This document shows positions 27,499 through 37,321 of a stretch of DNA of 64,000 nt, piece by piece. Origin of the DNA: Streptomyces sp. P9-A4 (GTDB lineage Bacteria > Actinomycetota > Actinomycetes > Streptomycetales > Streptomycetaceae); NCBI RefSeq assembly GCF_036634195.1, contig NZ_JAZIFY010000001.1, forward strand, positions 5,404,501 to 5,468,500, given 5' to 3'. How positions within the stretch are numbered: the first letter of the stretch is position 1; each line of letters begins with the position of its first letter. The notes below the pieces were generated by a model. It was not told the origin of the DNA, did no database searches, and saw only the letters and a list, made by a program, of their open reading frames with translations. The position numbers were made by a program, and so were the translations under genes.

Positions 27499-29129
27499 AT
27501 GTGGTCCGAGATGCTCGTGGCCCCGCACGTCGCCGCAGCCGCGGCAGCCGCGGAGGCCGTCGCCCGCTCCGCACCGCTCCGGCGGGTCCTCCCCGGGCCG
27601 GCCGGGCGGTACTTCCCCACCTACGAGGGCGCTCCGGCCTTCGTCCGGGAGCCCCGCGACGAGCTCTACCTCCTCGCCGTCGGCGCCTTCGCCTCCCAGC
27701 GGACCTTCTACGAGAGCGGCGAGGACCGCGACGCCCGGTACGCCCGGCTCGTCGGTGAACTCGCCGTGGAGGACCCCGAGTGGACGGCTGGCCTGCTGCG
27801 CTGGCTCCGGAGCGAGGGCAACATGCGCACGGCGTCCCTGGTGGGCGCCGCCGCGTACGTACGGGCCCGGCTGGCGGCCGGGGCGTCCGGCGGCCCGTCC
27901 AACCGGTCCGTGATCGACTCGGTCCTCCAGCGCGCCGACGAGCCCGGCGAACTGCTCGCCCACTGGATCTCGGCGTACGGACGCAAGGTGCCGCAGCCCG
28001 TGAAGCGGGGCGTCGCCGACGGGGTGCGCCGGCTGTACACCTCCCGCTCCCTGCTCAAGTACGACACCGCGTCCAAGGCCTTCCGCTTCGGTGACGTGCT
28101 CAACCTGGTGCACGCCTCGCCCGACCCCGGCAAGCCCTGGCAGGGCGACCTCTTCCGGTACGCCCTGGACCGCCGCCACCACCCGGAGCAGGCGGTTCCG
28201 CCGGCCTCCGACCGGCTGCTCACCGCCCACCGGGAGCTGATGGAGACGGCTCCGGAGGAGCGGCGGGCGCTGGTGACCGGTCCGGGCGGCTCCGAGCGGC
28301 TGGCCGAGGCGGGCCTGACGTGGGAGGCCCTGGCCGGCTGGCTCCACGGGCCGATGGACGCCGCCGTCTGGGAGGCCGTGATCCCCGCGATGGCGCCGAT
28401 GGCACTCCTGCGGAACCTGCGGAACTTCGACCGGGCGGGGGTCTCCGACGAGGTCGCGGCCCGGGTCGCCGCACGGCTCTCGGACGCCACCGAGGTCGCC
28501 AGGGCCCGGCAGTTCCCCTTCCGCTACCTGGCCGCCCACCGGCACGCGCCGTCGCCCCGCTGGGGGCCGCGCTGGAGGAGGCGCTCGGGCACTCCCTGGC
28601 CAATGTCCCCGCCCTCCCCGGCCGGACCCTGATCCTGGTCGACCGCTCCGACTCCATGTTCTGGGACACCGTCTCCGAGCGGTCCGAGCTGACCCGGGCG
28701 GACGCGGCGGCCGTGTTCGGCACGGCGCTGGCCCAGCGCGCCGAGCGGGCGGACCTGGTGGAGTTCGGCTGGGGCAGCGCTGAGGTGCCGTTCGCGCCGG
28801 GCGAGCCGGTGCTCGCGGTGCTCGACCGGTTCCGCAGCCTCGGCGGCACCTACACGGCGAAGGCGATACGGAAGCACTACCGGGAGCACGACAGGGTCCT
28901 GATCGTCACCGATGAGCAGACCGCCGCGTACGGGCCCGAGGACCCGGTCGCGGCGGTCCCGGCCGACATCCCGGTCTACACGTGGAACCTGGCGGGGTAC
29001 CTGCCCGCCCACGGCCCCACGGGCCCCCACCGGCACACCTTCGGGGGGCTCACGGACGCCGCCTTCCGGATGGTCGGCCTCGTCGAGGCCGGCCGCGCGG
29101 CGGCGTGGCCGTGGACGACCGATTCCTGA
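27499..29129 (+). pseudogene. Ro60/TROVE-domain RNA-binding protein, frameshifted
   Basis: The N-terminal part (27499 to about 28566) is a HEAT-like TROVE domain: YFPTYEGAPAFVREPRDELY, FYESGEDRDARYARLV, LLRWLRSEGNMRTASLVGA. The rest, in the next frame to 29129, is the VWA-like half with the MIDAS DRSDS in LILVDRSDSMFWDT and VLIVTDEQTA. One base is missing in the five-G run 28562-28566; adding one G restores RWGAALEEALGHSLANVPALPG, which matches the family. It may be a real pseudogene, a sequencing error in a homopolymer, or a slippery site. Intact Ro proteins bind misfolded RNA and Y RNA. Start uncertain: ATG 27499 or 27511. Confidence 0.8.
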
Positions 29130-29258
29130 GCGCCGGTCCGTGGGCCCCCGGTCCGTCGTCGTCCGGTCCGCCGACGCGTGATCCGTGGGCCCCGGTCCGC
29201 AGGCGCCCGGTCCGTGGACCCCTGGTGCCGAGCCGCCGCCCCCGCCGGGCAACGCCGA

Positions 29259-29292
29259 GCGCCCGCCTTCCGCAGCTGCGGAGGGCGGGCGC
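29259..29292. terminator. Bidirectional terminator between the Ro gene and YceI
   Basis: A 15-bp stem, CGCCCGCCTTCCGC with GCGGAGGGCGGGCG, closing on AGCT, lies between two convergent genes. The preceding 29135-29225 stretch is a degenerate CCGGTCCG-rich repeat with no ORF. Confidence 0.65.
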
Positions 29293-29324
29293 GCTCGTGT
29301 GCCGGTCCGGAGGGGAGTCCGGGG

Positions 29325-29936
29325 TCAGGCGGCGTTCTTGATCGCGGAGATGTCGAAGTTCAGCTTGACCTTGTCGGAGACCATCACGCCGCCGGTCTCC
29401 AGGGCCGCGTTCCAGGTCAGGCCCCACTGGGAGCGCAGGATCTCGGCGGAGCCCTCGAATCCGACGCGCTCGTTGCCGTAGACGTCGGTCGCGGTGCCGT
29501 TGAACTCCAGGTCGATGGCGAGCGGCTTGGTGACGTCCTTGATGGTCAGGTCGCCGGTGACCCGGTACTTGTCGCCGCCCAGCTGCTCGGCCGTCGTCGA
29601 GCGGAAGCTCATCAGGGGGAACTGCTCGGCGTCGAAGAAGTCACCGCTGCGGAGGTGGCCGTCGCGGTCGCCCATGCCGGTGTCGACGGAGGCGATCTTG
29701 ACGTCGATCGAGGCGGAGGAGGCGCCCGGGTTCGAACCGTCGAGCTTCAGCGCGCCCTCGTGCTCGGCGAAGGTGCCGCGGACGTTGGTGACCATCGCGT
29801 GGCGGACGGTGAAGCCGATGCTGCTGTGCGCCGGGTCGATGGTGTAGTCGCCGGTGAGGGCGGCCAGGGCCGGGTCGACCGGCAGAGTGGCGGTGGCGAC
29901 GGCGGACTCGGTGTTCTTGCGGCCGAAGAGACCCAT
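29325..29936 (-). CDS. YceI-family lipid-binding protein
   Basis: 203 residues. The YceI lipocalin-like domain spans about 30-200: GDYTIDPAHSSIGFTVRHAM, VRGTFAEHEGALKLDG, DFFDAEQFPLMSFRST, YRVTGDLTIKDVTKPLAIDLEF. The family binds polyisoprenoid-like lipids. No signal peptide is visible, so it is probably cytoplasmic, as in many actinobacterial members. AAGGAGC precedes ATG 29936. A perfect 14-bp palindrome in the 5' region suggests control by a MarR-type protein not encoded here. Confidence 0.9.
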   Translation of the reverse strand: MGLFGRKNTESAVATATLPVDPALAALTGDYTIDPAHSSIGFTVRHAMVTNVRGTFAEHEGALKLDGSNPGASSASIDVKIASVDTGMGDRDGHLRSGDFFDAEQFPLMSFRSTTAEQLGGDKYRVTGDLTIKDVTKPLAIDLEFNGTATDVYGNERVGFEGSAEILRSQWGLTWNAALETGGVMVSDKVKLNFDISAIKNAA

Positions 29937-29958
29937 GACATGCTCCTTGTCGGTGTTT

Positions 29959-30009
29959 GTTGAAGCTTCAACGAGAACGACTGTAGCCCTATTCCGTTCA
30001 ACTTTCAAC
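29959..30009. promoter_or_regulatory. Palindromic operators upstream of yceI
   Basis: GTTGAAGCTTCAAC (29959-29972) is a perfect 14-bp palindrome; a degenerate copy GTTCAACTTTCAAC (29996-30009) matches a palindrome at 10 of 14 positions. TTGAA-type dyads are typical of MarR-family operators. Confidence 0.6.
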
Positions 30010-30230
30010 ATCTAGGGAAGCTGTTCATCCGGACGGCGTCACGGAGACACCGACGCCCTCTGGCGGACGCGCGTAGAACTACGGCACCATCTCCCTGGCG
30101 CCACCGGATTCACCGGCTCCACCCGAGCCGCCGCGCCACCGGCCCCACCCGTGTCACGCGCCACCGCACCTCCGGCACCACCTGCACCGCCGTCCCCATT
30201 CGTCACGGTCATCAGCAGGAGGCACTCCCG

Positions 30231-30740
30231 ATGAAGCTCCGCTCCGTCCTCACGGCCCTCGGCCTCGTCCTCGGCGCGCTCTTCGCCCCCGGCATCGGCG
30301 TCCTCACCGCCGCCGGCGAGGCCCACGCCGTCACCAAGATCAGCCACGCCACCGCGACCTCGATGTTCCGGAACTCGGGGATCACCTGGTCCTCCTCCGG
30401 CGGCTGCTCGGACCGGAACAACTCCACCTGTACGTCCTTCGAGCAGCTCAACCTCGCCACCGCCCAGGGCGCCCAGACCCTCAAGAGCGCCAGCGGCTGC
30501 GCCCTCAACATCACGGGCGGCACCGAGACGGGCCACGCGAGCGGCACGTACTCGCACTGGAACGGCTACAAGCTCGACTTCGCCAAGGGCACCTGCGTCA
30601 CCAACTACGTCAAGAACACCTTCACGTACATCGGACTCCGCGGTGACGGGGCCCCGCAGTGGAAGTCCGGAGCCGGCAACGTCTACGCCGACGAGGGCAA
30701 CCACTGGGACGTGACGTTCTACAACTGCGGCGGCTGCTGA
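30231..30740 (+). CDS. Secreted cysteine-rich protein, unknown (possible peptidase-like fold)
   Basis: 169 residues. Signal peptide about 1-33 (MKLRSVLTALGLVLGALFAP...GEAHA). The mature part has six or more Cys residues in pairs (CSDRNNSTC, CALN, GTC, NCGGC) likely forming disulfides, and HASGTYSHWNGYKLDF, which faintly resembles the metal-binding HxxxH...D pattern of M15/hedgehog-type peptidases. CAGGAGG lies upstream of ATG 30231. The preceding ~220 bases are proline/threonine-coding-like C-rich sequence without an ORF I would accept. Confidence 0.65.
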   Translation: MKLRSVLTALGLVLGALFAPGIGVLTAAGEAHAVTKISHATATSMFRNSGITWSSSGGCSDRNNSTCTSFEQLNLATAQGAQTLKSASGCALNITGGTETGHASGTYSHWNGYKLDFAKGTCVTNYVKNTFTYIGLRGDGAPQWKSGAGNVYADEGNHWDVTFYNCGGC

Positions 30741-30869
30741 CCCCCGTACCGTCCGAAAGGGCCCTCTTCGGTGGTCACTTGGACTAACCGAAGGGGGTTC
30801 TTGGACTGGAGGCCTCCGCATGGCGTGATCTCGTTGACGGTGCCGCCGGGGGCGGGCCAACTAGTGCGC

Positions 30870-33800
30870 ATGCCCCTCCCGAACCCGCGAAGAATCCGTG
30901 CGGCCTGCGCACTCGCCACCGCCTCGTCCGCCGTGTTCGCCCTGGCCGGGCCCGCCCTGGCGGAGGGCCCGGCGACCCCGGTCCCGCTCGCCGGGACCGT
31001 CACGGCCGCCACCCCCGTCATCGCCTCGCCCCGGCTCTCCGTCGCCGTCGCCGAGGACTTCCCGCGTGTCCTGTCGTACACCGACCGCGCGACCGGCGCC
31101 CGCCTCCTCGGCAGTACGGCCCCGGTCATCCAGGTGGTGCTGAACGGCACCGCCCGTACGGTCAGGGCCAAGGCCGCCCCCGTCCTGACGGCCGCCTCCG
31201 CCGCGTACACCCTCACCTTCCCCGAGCTGCCCGGCGTCGAGATCGACGCCCGGCTGAGCGTCGAGGGGCGGACCACCACCTTCCGGGTGACCGCCGTCCG
31301 TGACACCGAGGCCTTCCGGGTCGGCACCCTCGACATACCCGGCCACGACCTGGTCTCCGTCGGCTCCTCGGACGCCGGCGCCGCCACCGCCTTCACCCGG
31401 CTCGACCCGGACTCCACCCGCACCGCCGACGTCTTCGCGCGGGTCACCGACGCGACCGCCGCCGACCCGAACCCGGTCGGCGCCAGCTACGCCCTGGTCA
31501 ACACCGGGCAGCTGGCCGCCGCCGTCGAGTCCAACTCCAGCTACGACAAGCCCTCCGGCGCCTCCGCCCGCGACGGCGCCCGCTTCTGGCACCAGGCCCG
31601 CAGGAGCGGCGCCGAGACCCGCGTCGGCGTCTGGTCCGGCCAGTGGACCTACCGCGGCGAGGGCGCCCCGAAGCCCGCGAGCGGCGACGCCCTGCCCTGG
31701 GCGAAGGTCGTCGTCACCCCCGACGCCAACGCCGACGGCGCCACCGACTGGCAGGACGGCGCCGTCGCCTTCCGTACGATCGGGATCAAGGCGCCCGGCA
31801 GCGAGGAGACGCCCGGCCGGGTCGTCGCCCACATCCCGTTCAACTTCGCCTCCCAGGCCACCCACCCCTTCCTGCGCACCCTCGACGACGTCAAGCGGAT
31901 CTCGCTCTCCACCGACGGACTCGGCCAGTTCGCCCTGCTCAAGGGGTACGGCTCCGAGGGCCACGACTCCGCCCACCCCGACTACGGCGGCAACTACAAC
32001 AAGCGGGCCGGCGGCCTCGCCGACCTCAACACCCTCCTCCGCGAGGGCAAGCGGTGGGGCGCGGACTTCGGCGTCCACGTCAACGCCACCGAGTCGTACC
32101 CGGAGGCGAAGAACTTCAGCGAGACCCTGGTCGACAAGACGAAGCCCGGCTGGAACTGGCTCAACCAGAGCTACTACATCGACCAGCGCCGCGACATCAA
32201 CAGCGGCGACCTCGCCCGGCGCTTCCAGCAGCTGCGCGACGAGACCGACCCCAGCCTCTCCACCCTCTACATCGACGTCTACTACACCCACGGGTGGATC
32301 GCCGACGAGACCGTGCGGGCCGTCCAGGCGCAGGGCTGGAACGTCGCCACCGAGTGGTCCGAGAAGTTCGAGCGGGCCTCCCTCTGGTCCCACTGGGCCA
32401 ACGACCTCGACTACGGCGGCGCCACCAACAAGGGCCTCAACTCCCAGATCGTCCGCTTCATCCGCAACGGCGAGAAGGACGTCTGGAACAACCACCCGGT
32501 CCTCGGCCAGACCGCCCTCGTCGACTTCGAGGGCTGGACCGGCGAGACCGACTGGACCGCCTTCACCGCCAACATCTGGCAGCGGAACCTGCCCGCCAAG
32601 TACCTCCAGCAGCAGAAGATCACCCGCTGGAACGGCAACGACATCACCTTCACCGGCGAGGTCCGCGGCGCCGTCGAGGACGGCCGCCGCACCTTCTACG
32701 ACCACGGCCGCAAGGTCCTCGACGGCGAGGCCTATCTGCTCCCCTGGGACGACGGGAAGAAGCTCTACCACTACAACAAGTCCGGCGGCACGACCAGTTG
32801 GGCCGTCCCGCCCGGCGCCGGCTCGTACTCCGTGTACAGGCTCACCGACAACGGGCGCGTGAAGACCGTGACCGTACGGCCCGTCGACGGGAAGATCACC
32901 CTCGACGCCGCCGCCGGACAGCCCTACGTCCTCCACCCCGACCGCGCACCCGACCAGGCCGCCCCCAAGTGGGGCCAGGGCACCCCGGTGAAGGACCCCG
33001 GCTTCAACGACGCGCGGCTCGACGCCTGGGCCACCGCCGGCGCCGTCGTCCGCGACACCGACGACCGGGGCCGCAACAGCGCGAAGCTCAGCGGCGCCGC
33101 CACCGCCTCGGTCCGCCAGCAGATCACCCGCCTCACCCCCGGCAAGCGCTACACCGCCTCCGCACTCATCGAGGTCGAGCCCGGCGCGACCCGGACCGTC
33201 ACCCTCTCCATCGGCGGCCGGTCCGTCACCGTCGAACGCTCCGCGCTCCAGGACCGGGTCGCCGCCTCCGACTGGAACGGCACCCGCTTCCAGCGCGCCA
33301 AGGTCACCTTCACCGCACCGGCCGGCGGCACCACCCCGCTGAGGATCGAGGCCGCGGCCGGCAGCGCCGCCACCGTCCGCGTCGACGACGTCCGCATCGT
33401 CGCCAACGACCCCGCCACCAGGGCCGGAACCCTCGTGTACGAGGACTTCGAGGCCGTCGACCAGGGCTGGGGCCCCTTCCTCAAGGGTGACGCGGGCGGT
33501 ACGACCGACCCCCGCACCCACATCGCCCAGCTGCACGCGCCGTACACCCGGGCCGGCTGGAACGGAAAGCTGATCGACGACGTCATCGGCGGCGCCGAGA
33601 GCCTCAAGTCCCACGACGAGAACAGCGGCCTCGTCTACCGGACCGCGCCCTGGACCGTCCCGATGAAGGACGGCCGCAGCTACCGGATCGAGTACGACTA
33701 CCGCTCCAGCCGCGCGGGCGCGTACGAGTGGGTCACCGGCTACGACCGGACGAACGGCACCTCCGTGGAGACCCGCCGCACCCCGCTCGGGCAGCAGCGG

Positions 33801-34727
33801 GCGGACGGCCGCTTCTCCGAGACCGTCACCGCCGGCTGCGGCGACACCTGGACCGGTCTGCGCAAGCGCGGCGACGCCCCGGACGGCGCCGACTTCGTCC
33901 TCGACGCCTTCACCGTCACCGACCTCGGACCCGCCGCCGAACGCGCCGCCTGCGGCACGCTCTCCCTCACCGCGCCCGAGACCCTGGAGCCCGGCCGCCC
34001 CAACCGGGTCACCGCGACCTTCGGCAACGACGAGGCCGGCGAGGTCACCGGCGTCCGGGCCGTCCTGACGCTCCCCGCGGGCTGGACCGTCGAACCCGCC
34101 GCCCCCGTCGCCCTCGGCACCGTCGCCGCGGGCGGAAAGGCCACCGCCACCTGGCAGGTGACCCCGCCGGTGGACGCGGCCTACCAGCCGTACCCGCTGA
34201 CCGCCTCCCTGGCGTACGCCCTCGGGGGAGAGGAACGGAAGCTCACCGCCGCCACCACCGTCCGCACCCTGCCCCCGCCGCCCACCGCCGACAGCTGGGC
34301 CAGCGACCTGGACTGGACCTCGGCCACCAACGGCTGGGGACCCGTCGAGCGCGACCTCTCCAACGGCGAGACCGGCACCGGCGACGGCTCCCCGCTGCGG
34401 ATCGGGGGAGTGACCTACGCCAAGGGCCTGGGCAGCCACGCCCCCGCCACGGTCCGCTACTACCTGGGCGGCCGCTGCACCTCCCTCACCGCCGAGGTCG
34501 GCGTGGACGACGTGCAGACCGTCCGGGGCACCGTCCGGTTCAGCGTGCTCGCGGACGGCACCGAGAAGGTGAAGTCCCCGGTCCTCAGGGCCACGGACCC
34601 GGCCTGGTCGCTCACCGCCGACGTCACCGGCGCCTCCTACGTCGACCTGGTGGCCGACGACGGCGGCGACGGCAACGGCAACGACCACGCGGACTGGGGC
34701 AACGCCCGCTTCCACTGCGGAAGCTGA
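30870..34727 (+). CDS. Secreted GH101 endo-alpha-N-acetylgalactosaminidase
   Basis: 1285 residues; removes the Gal-GalNAc core disaccharide from mucin-type O-glycoproteins. Signal peptide ~1-31. The GH101 core has GYGSEGHDSAHPDYGG, DFGVHVNATESYPEAK, the nucleophile D469 in LYIDVYYTHGW and the acid/base E495 in NVATEWSEKFE. Then a jelly-roll/CBM region, a NEW3 domain (RPNRVTATFGNDEAGEV), and a C-terminal NPCBM domain (SDLDWTSATNGWG to DHADWGNARFHC). ATG 30870 preferred, GTG 30864 possible; Shine-Dalgarno is poor. It precedes a PL8 lyase, forming a glycan-degrading pair. Confidence 0.93.
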   Translation: MPLPNPRRIRAACALATASSAVFALAGPALAEGPATPVPLAGTVTAATPVIASPRLSVAVAEDFPRVLSYTDRATGARLLGSTAPVIQVVLNGTARTVRAKAAPVLTAASAAYTLTFPELPGVEIDARLSVEGRTTTFRVTAVRDTEAFRVGTLDIPGHDLVSVGSSDAGAATAFTRLDPDSTRTADVFARVTDATAADPNPVGASYALVNTGQLAAAVESNSSYDKPSGASARDGARFWHQARRSGAETRVGVWSGQWTYRGEGAPKPASGDALPWAKVVVTPDANADGATDWQDGAVAFRTIGIKAPGSEETPGRVVAHIPFNFASQATHPFLRTLDDVKRISLSTDGLGQFALLKGYGSEGHDSAHPDYGGNYNKRAGGLADLNTLLREGKRWGADFGVHVNATESYPEAKNFSETLVDKTKPGWNWLNQSYYIDQRRDINSGDLARRFQQLRDETDPSLSTLYIDVYYTHGWIADETVRAVQAQGWNVATEWSEKFERASLWSHWANDLDYGGATNKGLNSQIVRFIRNGEKDVWNNHPVLGQTALVDFEGWTGETDWTAFTANIWQRNLPAKYLQQQKITRWNGNDITFTGEVRGAVEDGRRTFYDHGRKVLDGEAYLLPWDDGKKLYHYNKSGGTTSWAVPPGAGSYSVYRLTDNGRVKTVTVRPVDGKITLDAAAGQPYVLHPDRAPDQAAPKWGQGTPVKDPGFNDARLDAWATAGAVVRDTDDRGRNSAKLSGAATASVRQQITRLTPGKRYTASALIEVEPGATRTVTLSIGGRSVTVERSALQDRVAASDWNGTRFQRAKVTFTAPAGGTTPLRIEAAAGSAATVRVDDVRIVANDPATRAGTLVYEDFEAVDQGWGPFLKGDAGGTTDPRTHIAQLHAPYTRAGWNGKLIDDVIGGAESLKSHDENSGLVYRTAPWTVPMKDGRSYRIEYDYRSSRAGAYEWVTGYDRTNGTSVETRRTPLGQQRADGRFSETVTAGCGDTWTGLRKRGDAPDGADFVLDAFTVTDLGPAAERAACGTLSLTAPETLEPGRPNRVTATFGNDEAGEVTGVRAVLTLPAGWTVEPAAPVALGTVAAGGKATATWQVTPPVDAAYQPYPLTASLAYALGGEERKLTAATTVRTLPPPPTADSWASDLDWTSATNGWGPVERDLSNGETGTGDGSPLRIGGVTYAKGLGSHAPATVRYYLGGRCTSLTAEVGVDDVQTVRGTVRFSVLADGTEKVKSPVLRATDPAWSLTADVTGASYVDLVADDGGDGNGNDHADWGNARFHCGS

Positions 34728-34752
34728 CACGTAGCAAGCGCTTGCCCCGTGT
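34727..34752. promoter_or_regulatory. LacI-type operator upstream of the PL8 lyase
   Basis: GCAAGCGCTTGC (34734-34745) is a perfect 12-bp palindrome with the central CG typical of LacI-family operators, extended by ACACG/CGTGT outer arms to 26 bp. It begins on the GH101 stop codon and lies upstream of a candidate promoter TTGATT-17-TTACAC (34766-34794). No LacI gene is in the window. Confidence 0.65.
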
Positions 34753-34836
34753 GCTGCCGTGCTCATTGATTGCGTCGGGAACAGAGTGTTACACCGGGCG
34801 CCGACCGGTCTCCACCACTTCCCCCGGGAGGCTCCC

Positions 34837-37155
34837 GTGTCCCTGCCCCTCTGGTCCCGCCGCACCTTCCTGAGCACGACAGCCGCCGCCGCGGCCGCCC
34901 TCGCGCTGTCCCCCTCCGCCCACGCGGCGGACGAGTTCGAGGCGCTCCGGCTCCGCTGGCTCGACCTCCAGCTCGGCTCCGGCTTCGACGCCGGGGCCGA
35001 GCCCTACGCCGCCCGCCTCGCCGAGACGGGCACCCTCGCCCGTACCTTCCGCGCCGCGATGGCCCCCACCGCGGCCTCCCTCTGGCCCGACGCCCCCTTC
35101 GACCCGCCGGCCGGCATCTCCCAGAGCTACAGCCGCCTCTGGACGATGACCCAGGCGTACGCCCAGCCCGGCACCGGCCTCACCGGCGACGCGAGCCTGC
35201 TCGCCGACGTCCTCGGCGGACTCGACCACCTCTCCGCCACCGTCTACCGGGCTGGCGCGCCCCGCTACGGCAACTGGTGGGAATGGCAGATCGGCGCCCC
35301 CCGCCTCCTCATGGACATCGTGGCCGCCCTCCGCCCCCACCTCGGCGCCGAGCGGATCGCCGCCGCCTGTGCCGCCGTCGACCACTTCGTCCCCGACTCG
35401 GTGCTCACGAACTACACCGGCACCTCGACCGGCGCCAACCGCGTCGACCTTTGCCGCTCGGTCGCCCTGCGCGGAGTCCTCGGCGAGAACCCCGCCAAGC
35501 TCGCCCTGGCCCGCGACGCCCTCTCGCCCGTCTTCCCGTACGTCACCCAGGGAGACGGCCTGTACGCCGACGGCTCCTTCGTCCAGCACACCTGGGTCGC
35601 CTACTCCGGCACCTACGGACAGGTCATGCTGGACGGCCTCGGCCGGCTGTTCTCGCTGCTCGCCGGCTCCAGCTGGGCCGTCACCGACCCGAACCGGCAG
35701 ATCGTCCTCGACAGCGTCGAGAAGGCCTACGCGCCCCTCATCTACGACGGACTGATGATGGACAGCGTCAACGGACGCGCCATCAGCCGCGGCCTCCTCA
35801 GGAACGACGACCGCCAGGTCATGCGCTCCGACCACTTCCACGGCCAGGGCGTCATCGCGGCCATGGCCCTCCTCGCGGGCGGGGCCTCCGCCGCCGAGCG
35901 CGACCGGTGGCACGCGCGCGTGAAGGGGTGGATCGAGCGCGACACCGTCTCCCCGATCCTCGCCGCCCGCCAGTTCGGCGTCGCGGACCTCGCCCGGCTG
36001 CACGCCGTCGCCGCCTCGCCCGTCCCGGCCGCCCCCGAACCCACCGGCCACCGGCTCTTCACCGCCATGGACCGGGCCGTCCACCGCCGCCCCGGCTGGG
36101 CCGCCGGCATCGCCATGGCCTCGAACCGCATCACGTACTACGAGTGCGGCAACGGCGAGAACCCGCGCGGCTGGCACACCGGCGCCGGAATGCTCTCCTG
36201 GTGGACCCCGTCCCTCGGCGACCAGTACACCGACTGGTTCTGGCCCACCGTCGACCCCTACCGCCTGCCCGGCACCACCGTCTCCACCAGGCGGCTCGCC
36301 GACCGGGCGGGCGGCGAGTGGGGCGCGCCCAGGCCCGCCGTCCGCTGGGTCGGCGGCGCCACCGACGGCGAGTACGCGGCCGTCGGCCAGCACCTCAAGG
36401 GCCTCGGCTCCACCCTGGAGGCCCGCAAGTCCTGGTTCTGCGCGGCGGACGCCGTCATCTGCCTGGGCGCCGGGATCACCGCCACCGACGGCGTGCCCGT
36501 CGAGACGGTCGTCGACAACCGCCTGCTGGGGGAGGGCGGCGACCAGGCCCTCACCACCGGCGACGGCTGGGCGCATCTGGAAGGCCACGGCGGCTGGGTC
36601 CTCCCGGCGGGCACCGGAGACCTCCGCACCCTCCGCGAGGACCGCACCGGGGCCTGGAGCGACATCAACACCACCAGCTCCACCGAGCGCGCGACCCGCC
36701 GCTACCAGACCCTCTGGCTCGACCACGGAACGGACCCGGTCGCCGCCTCGTACGCCTATCTGCTGATGCCGGGGGCCTCCCCGCGGACCCTCGCCGCCCG
36801 CGCCGCCGACCCCGGCTGGCTGAGCGTTCTCGACAACACCGCCGAGCGGCAGGCGATAGCCGTCCCGTCCCTCGGGCTGACCGCCGCCAACTTCTGGGGG
36901 GCCGGTACGGTGGGACCCCTCACGGTCTCCGCGCCCGCGAGCGTCCTCGTCAGGCGCCGCCGCTCGGTCCTCGACCTGAGGGTCTCCGAACCGCTCCGCA
37001 CGGGGCAGCCCCTCGAAGTCGTCTGGGCGGGCCCGGTCCGCCGGGTGCTCTCGCACGACCCCTCGGTGGAGGTGCTCGCCACCGGGCGCTCGCTGCGGCT
37101 GCGGATCACCCCGGGCACCGGGGGCGCCACCCATCGTTGCGAGGTGCTCGTCTAG
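34837..37155 (+). CDS. Polysaccharide lyase family 8 (hyaluronate/chondroitin/xanthan lyase type)
   Basis: 772 residues. N-terminal Tat-like signal WSRRTFLSTTAAAAAALAL. The alpha-toroid domain carries NWWEWQIGAPR and the catalytic set N201 (TGANRVDL), H251 (FVQHTWVAYSG) and Y260 (GTYG); the spacings 50 and 9 equal those of streptococcal hyaluronate lyase. Downstream are the beta-sandwich domains. Substrate could be hyaluronan, chondroitin or xanthan; the neighbouring GH101 favours an animal glycan. GTG 34837 has GGGAGG at 34826-34831. Confidence 0.93.
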   Translation: MSLPLWSRRTFLSTTAAAAAALALSPSAHAADEFEALRLRWLDLQLGSGFDAGAEPYAARLAETGTLARTFRAAMAPTAASLWPDAPFDPPAGISQSYSRLWTMTQAYAQPGTGLTGDASLLADVLGGLDHLSATVYRAGAPRYGNWWEWQIGAPRLLMDIVAALRPHLGAERIAAACAAVDHFVPDSVLTNYTGTSTGANRVDLCRSVALRGVLGENPAKLALARDALSPVFPYVTQGDGLYADGSFVQHTWVAYSGTYGQVMLDGLGRLFSLLAGSSWAVTDPNRQIVLDSVEKAYAPLIYDGLMMDSVNGRAISRGLLRNDDRQVMRSDHFHGQGVIAAMALLAGGASAAERDRWHARVKGWIERDTVSPILAARQFGVADLARLHAVAASPVPAAPEPTGHRLFTAMDRAVHRRPGWAAGIAMASNRITYYECGNGENPRGWHTGAGMLSWWTPSLGDQYTDWFWPTVDPYRLPGTTVSTRRLADRAGGEWGAPRPAVRWVGGATDGEYAAVGQHLKGLGSTLEARKSWFCAADAVICLGAGITATDGVPVETVVDNRLLGEGGDQALTTGDGWAHLEGHGGWVLPAGTGDLRTLREDRTGAWSDINTTSSTERATRRYQTLWLDHGTDPVAASYAYLLMPGASPRTLAARAADPGWLSVLDNTAERQAIAVPSLGLTAANFWGAGTVGPLTVSAPASVLVRRRRSVLDLRVSEPLRTGQPLEVVWAGPVRRVLSHDPSVEVLATGRSLRLRITPGTGGATHRCEVLV

Positions 37156-37306
37156 GCCCGCCGAGGTCTATGTAGAAAACATACAAACACGAGGGGTGCC
37201 TGACTGTTGACTCGGGCTGGGCGGGCCATGGTTCTGTCCAGCCCCACCAGGAATCGACACGGGAGACTGTACGGAGTCGACGGCGGGATTTTCTTGTCCG
37301 GCTTCG

Positions 37307-37321
37307 TAGGGTCGACACATG
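37307..37321 (+). promoter_or_regulatory. Leaderless-type -10 of accB
   Basis: TAGGGT (37307-37312), six bases, ATG 37319. A small dyad TATGT-agaaa-ACATA lies farther upstream near 37169-37183. The -35 is not evident. Confidence 0.4.

Noticed and set aside
29135..29225. CCGGTCCG repeats as a CRISPR-like or regulatory array
   Set aside because: Units are irregular in length and spacing with no unique spacers; looks like GC-rich slippage after the Ro gene.
30861..34877. A 1338-codon open frame antisense to the GH101 gene
   Set aside because: Same cause: GC-biased third positions leave a long antisense frame open. No motif, and the forward protein matches GH101 throughout.
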